Part shown: positions 63,818 to 64,000 of the stretch, piece after piece
How the letters are laid out: each line of letters starts with the position of its first letter
How positions within the stretch are numbered: the first letter of the stretch is position 1
Assembly: GCF_035083965.1 (NCBI RefSeq)
Contig: NC_089726.1
Span: 6,825,501-6,889,500, forward strand
Reading direction: 5' to 3'
DNA length: 64,000 nt
DNA from: Branchiostoma lanceolatum
Lineage: Eukaryota; Chordata; Leptocardii; Amphioxiformes; Branchiostomatidae
Position numbers and translations under genes: made by a program
The notes under the pieces: generated by a model
What the model was told of the DNA's origin: nothing
The model's database searches: none
Seen by the model: the letters and a program-made list of their open reading frames with translations, nothing else

Positions 63818-64000
63818 CTGTGAAAATAAACAACAGTTACAACCATTTTAAAGCCACTTACGTCAGGTACATAACACCAGCTTCAAGTCTCGATTTCAAA
63901 TACAAAAATGTGCTTGTACAAGATAAATGCAACATATTTTTCAGGTGTTCGTGTAAATCATAGTCAAGTTCTTGCATTGACAATGGCATGATGTATTCAT

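Overview
The window looks like nuclear DNA of a cephalochordate (amphioxus, Branchiostoma-like). The protein-coding exons read as chordate orthologues with animal splice sites. Gene density is low. Introns and intergenic DNA are full of small inverted-repeat elements, tRNA-derived SINEs and LINE remnants. The species is an inference from content; I could not run a search.

Layout. 1.3-4.0 kb (minus): an uninterrupted 907-codon receptor tyrosine kinase with a cadherin-like N-terminus, EGF and Ig modules, one membrane span and an intact kinase domain. 7.2-11.8 kb (plus): an eight-exon N-alpha-acetyltransferase NAA10/ARD1. It faces, tail to tail, a four-exon gene at 12.4-15.4 kb (minus) for a secreted, probably beta-propeller protein. 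A second copy of only the first exon of that gene lies at 18.65-19.12 kb, behind an approximately 125-bp satellite rich in octamer (POU) motifs. 19.3-41 kb is mostly gene-poor and repeat-rich, with two LINE fragments and several foldback elements flanked by 9-bp target duplications. 41.6-48.7 kb (plus): a six-exon cIAP/BIRC2-3-like inhibitor of apoptosis (three BIR, UBA, RING; no CARD seen). 49.9-57.0 kb (minus): an unrecognised small gene with a three-fold QNTEVP repeat, inside a tandemly rearranged region. Four palindromic NF-kappaB sites, each followed within 1 to 3 bp by a CRE-type ACGTCA site, occur in that region. 59.5-60.9 kb (minus): the 3' part of a rolling-stone-like multipass membrane protein. 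63.7-63.8 kb (minus): the likely last exon of a gene that continues past the right edge.

The strongest candidates for something undescribed are the repeated kappaB-CRE promoter modules with their QNTEVP-repeat gene and alternative first exons (50-57 kb). Next come the 9-bp-TSD palindromic element family, the single-exon cadherin/EGF/Ig receptor kinase, and a 55-bp duplication in NAA10 that creates two potential in-frame 24-nt microexons. All gene models are read by eye from ORFs, splice sites and protein similarity. No transcript evidence was available.
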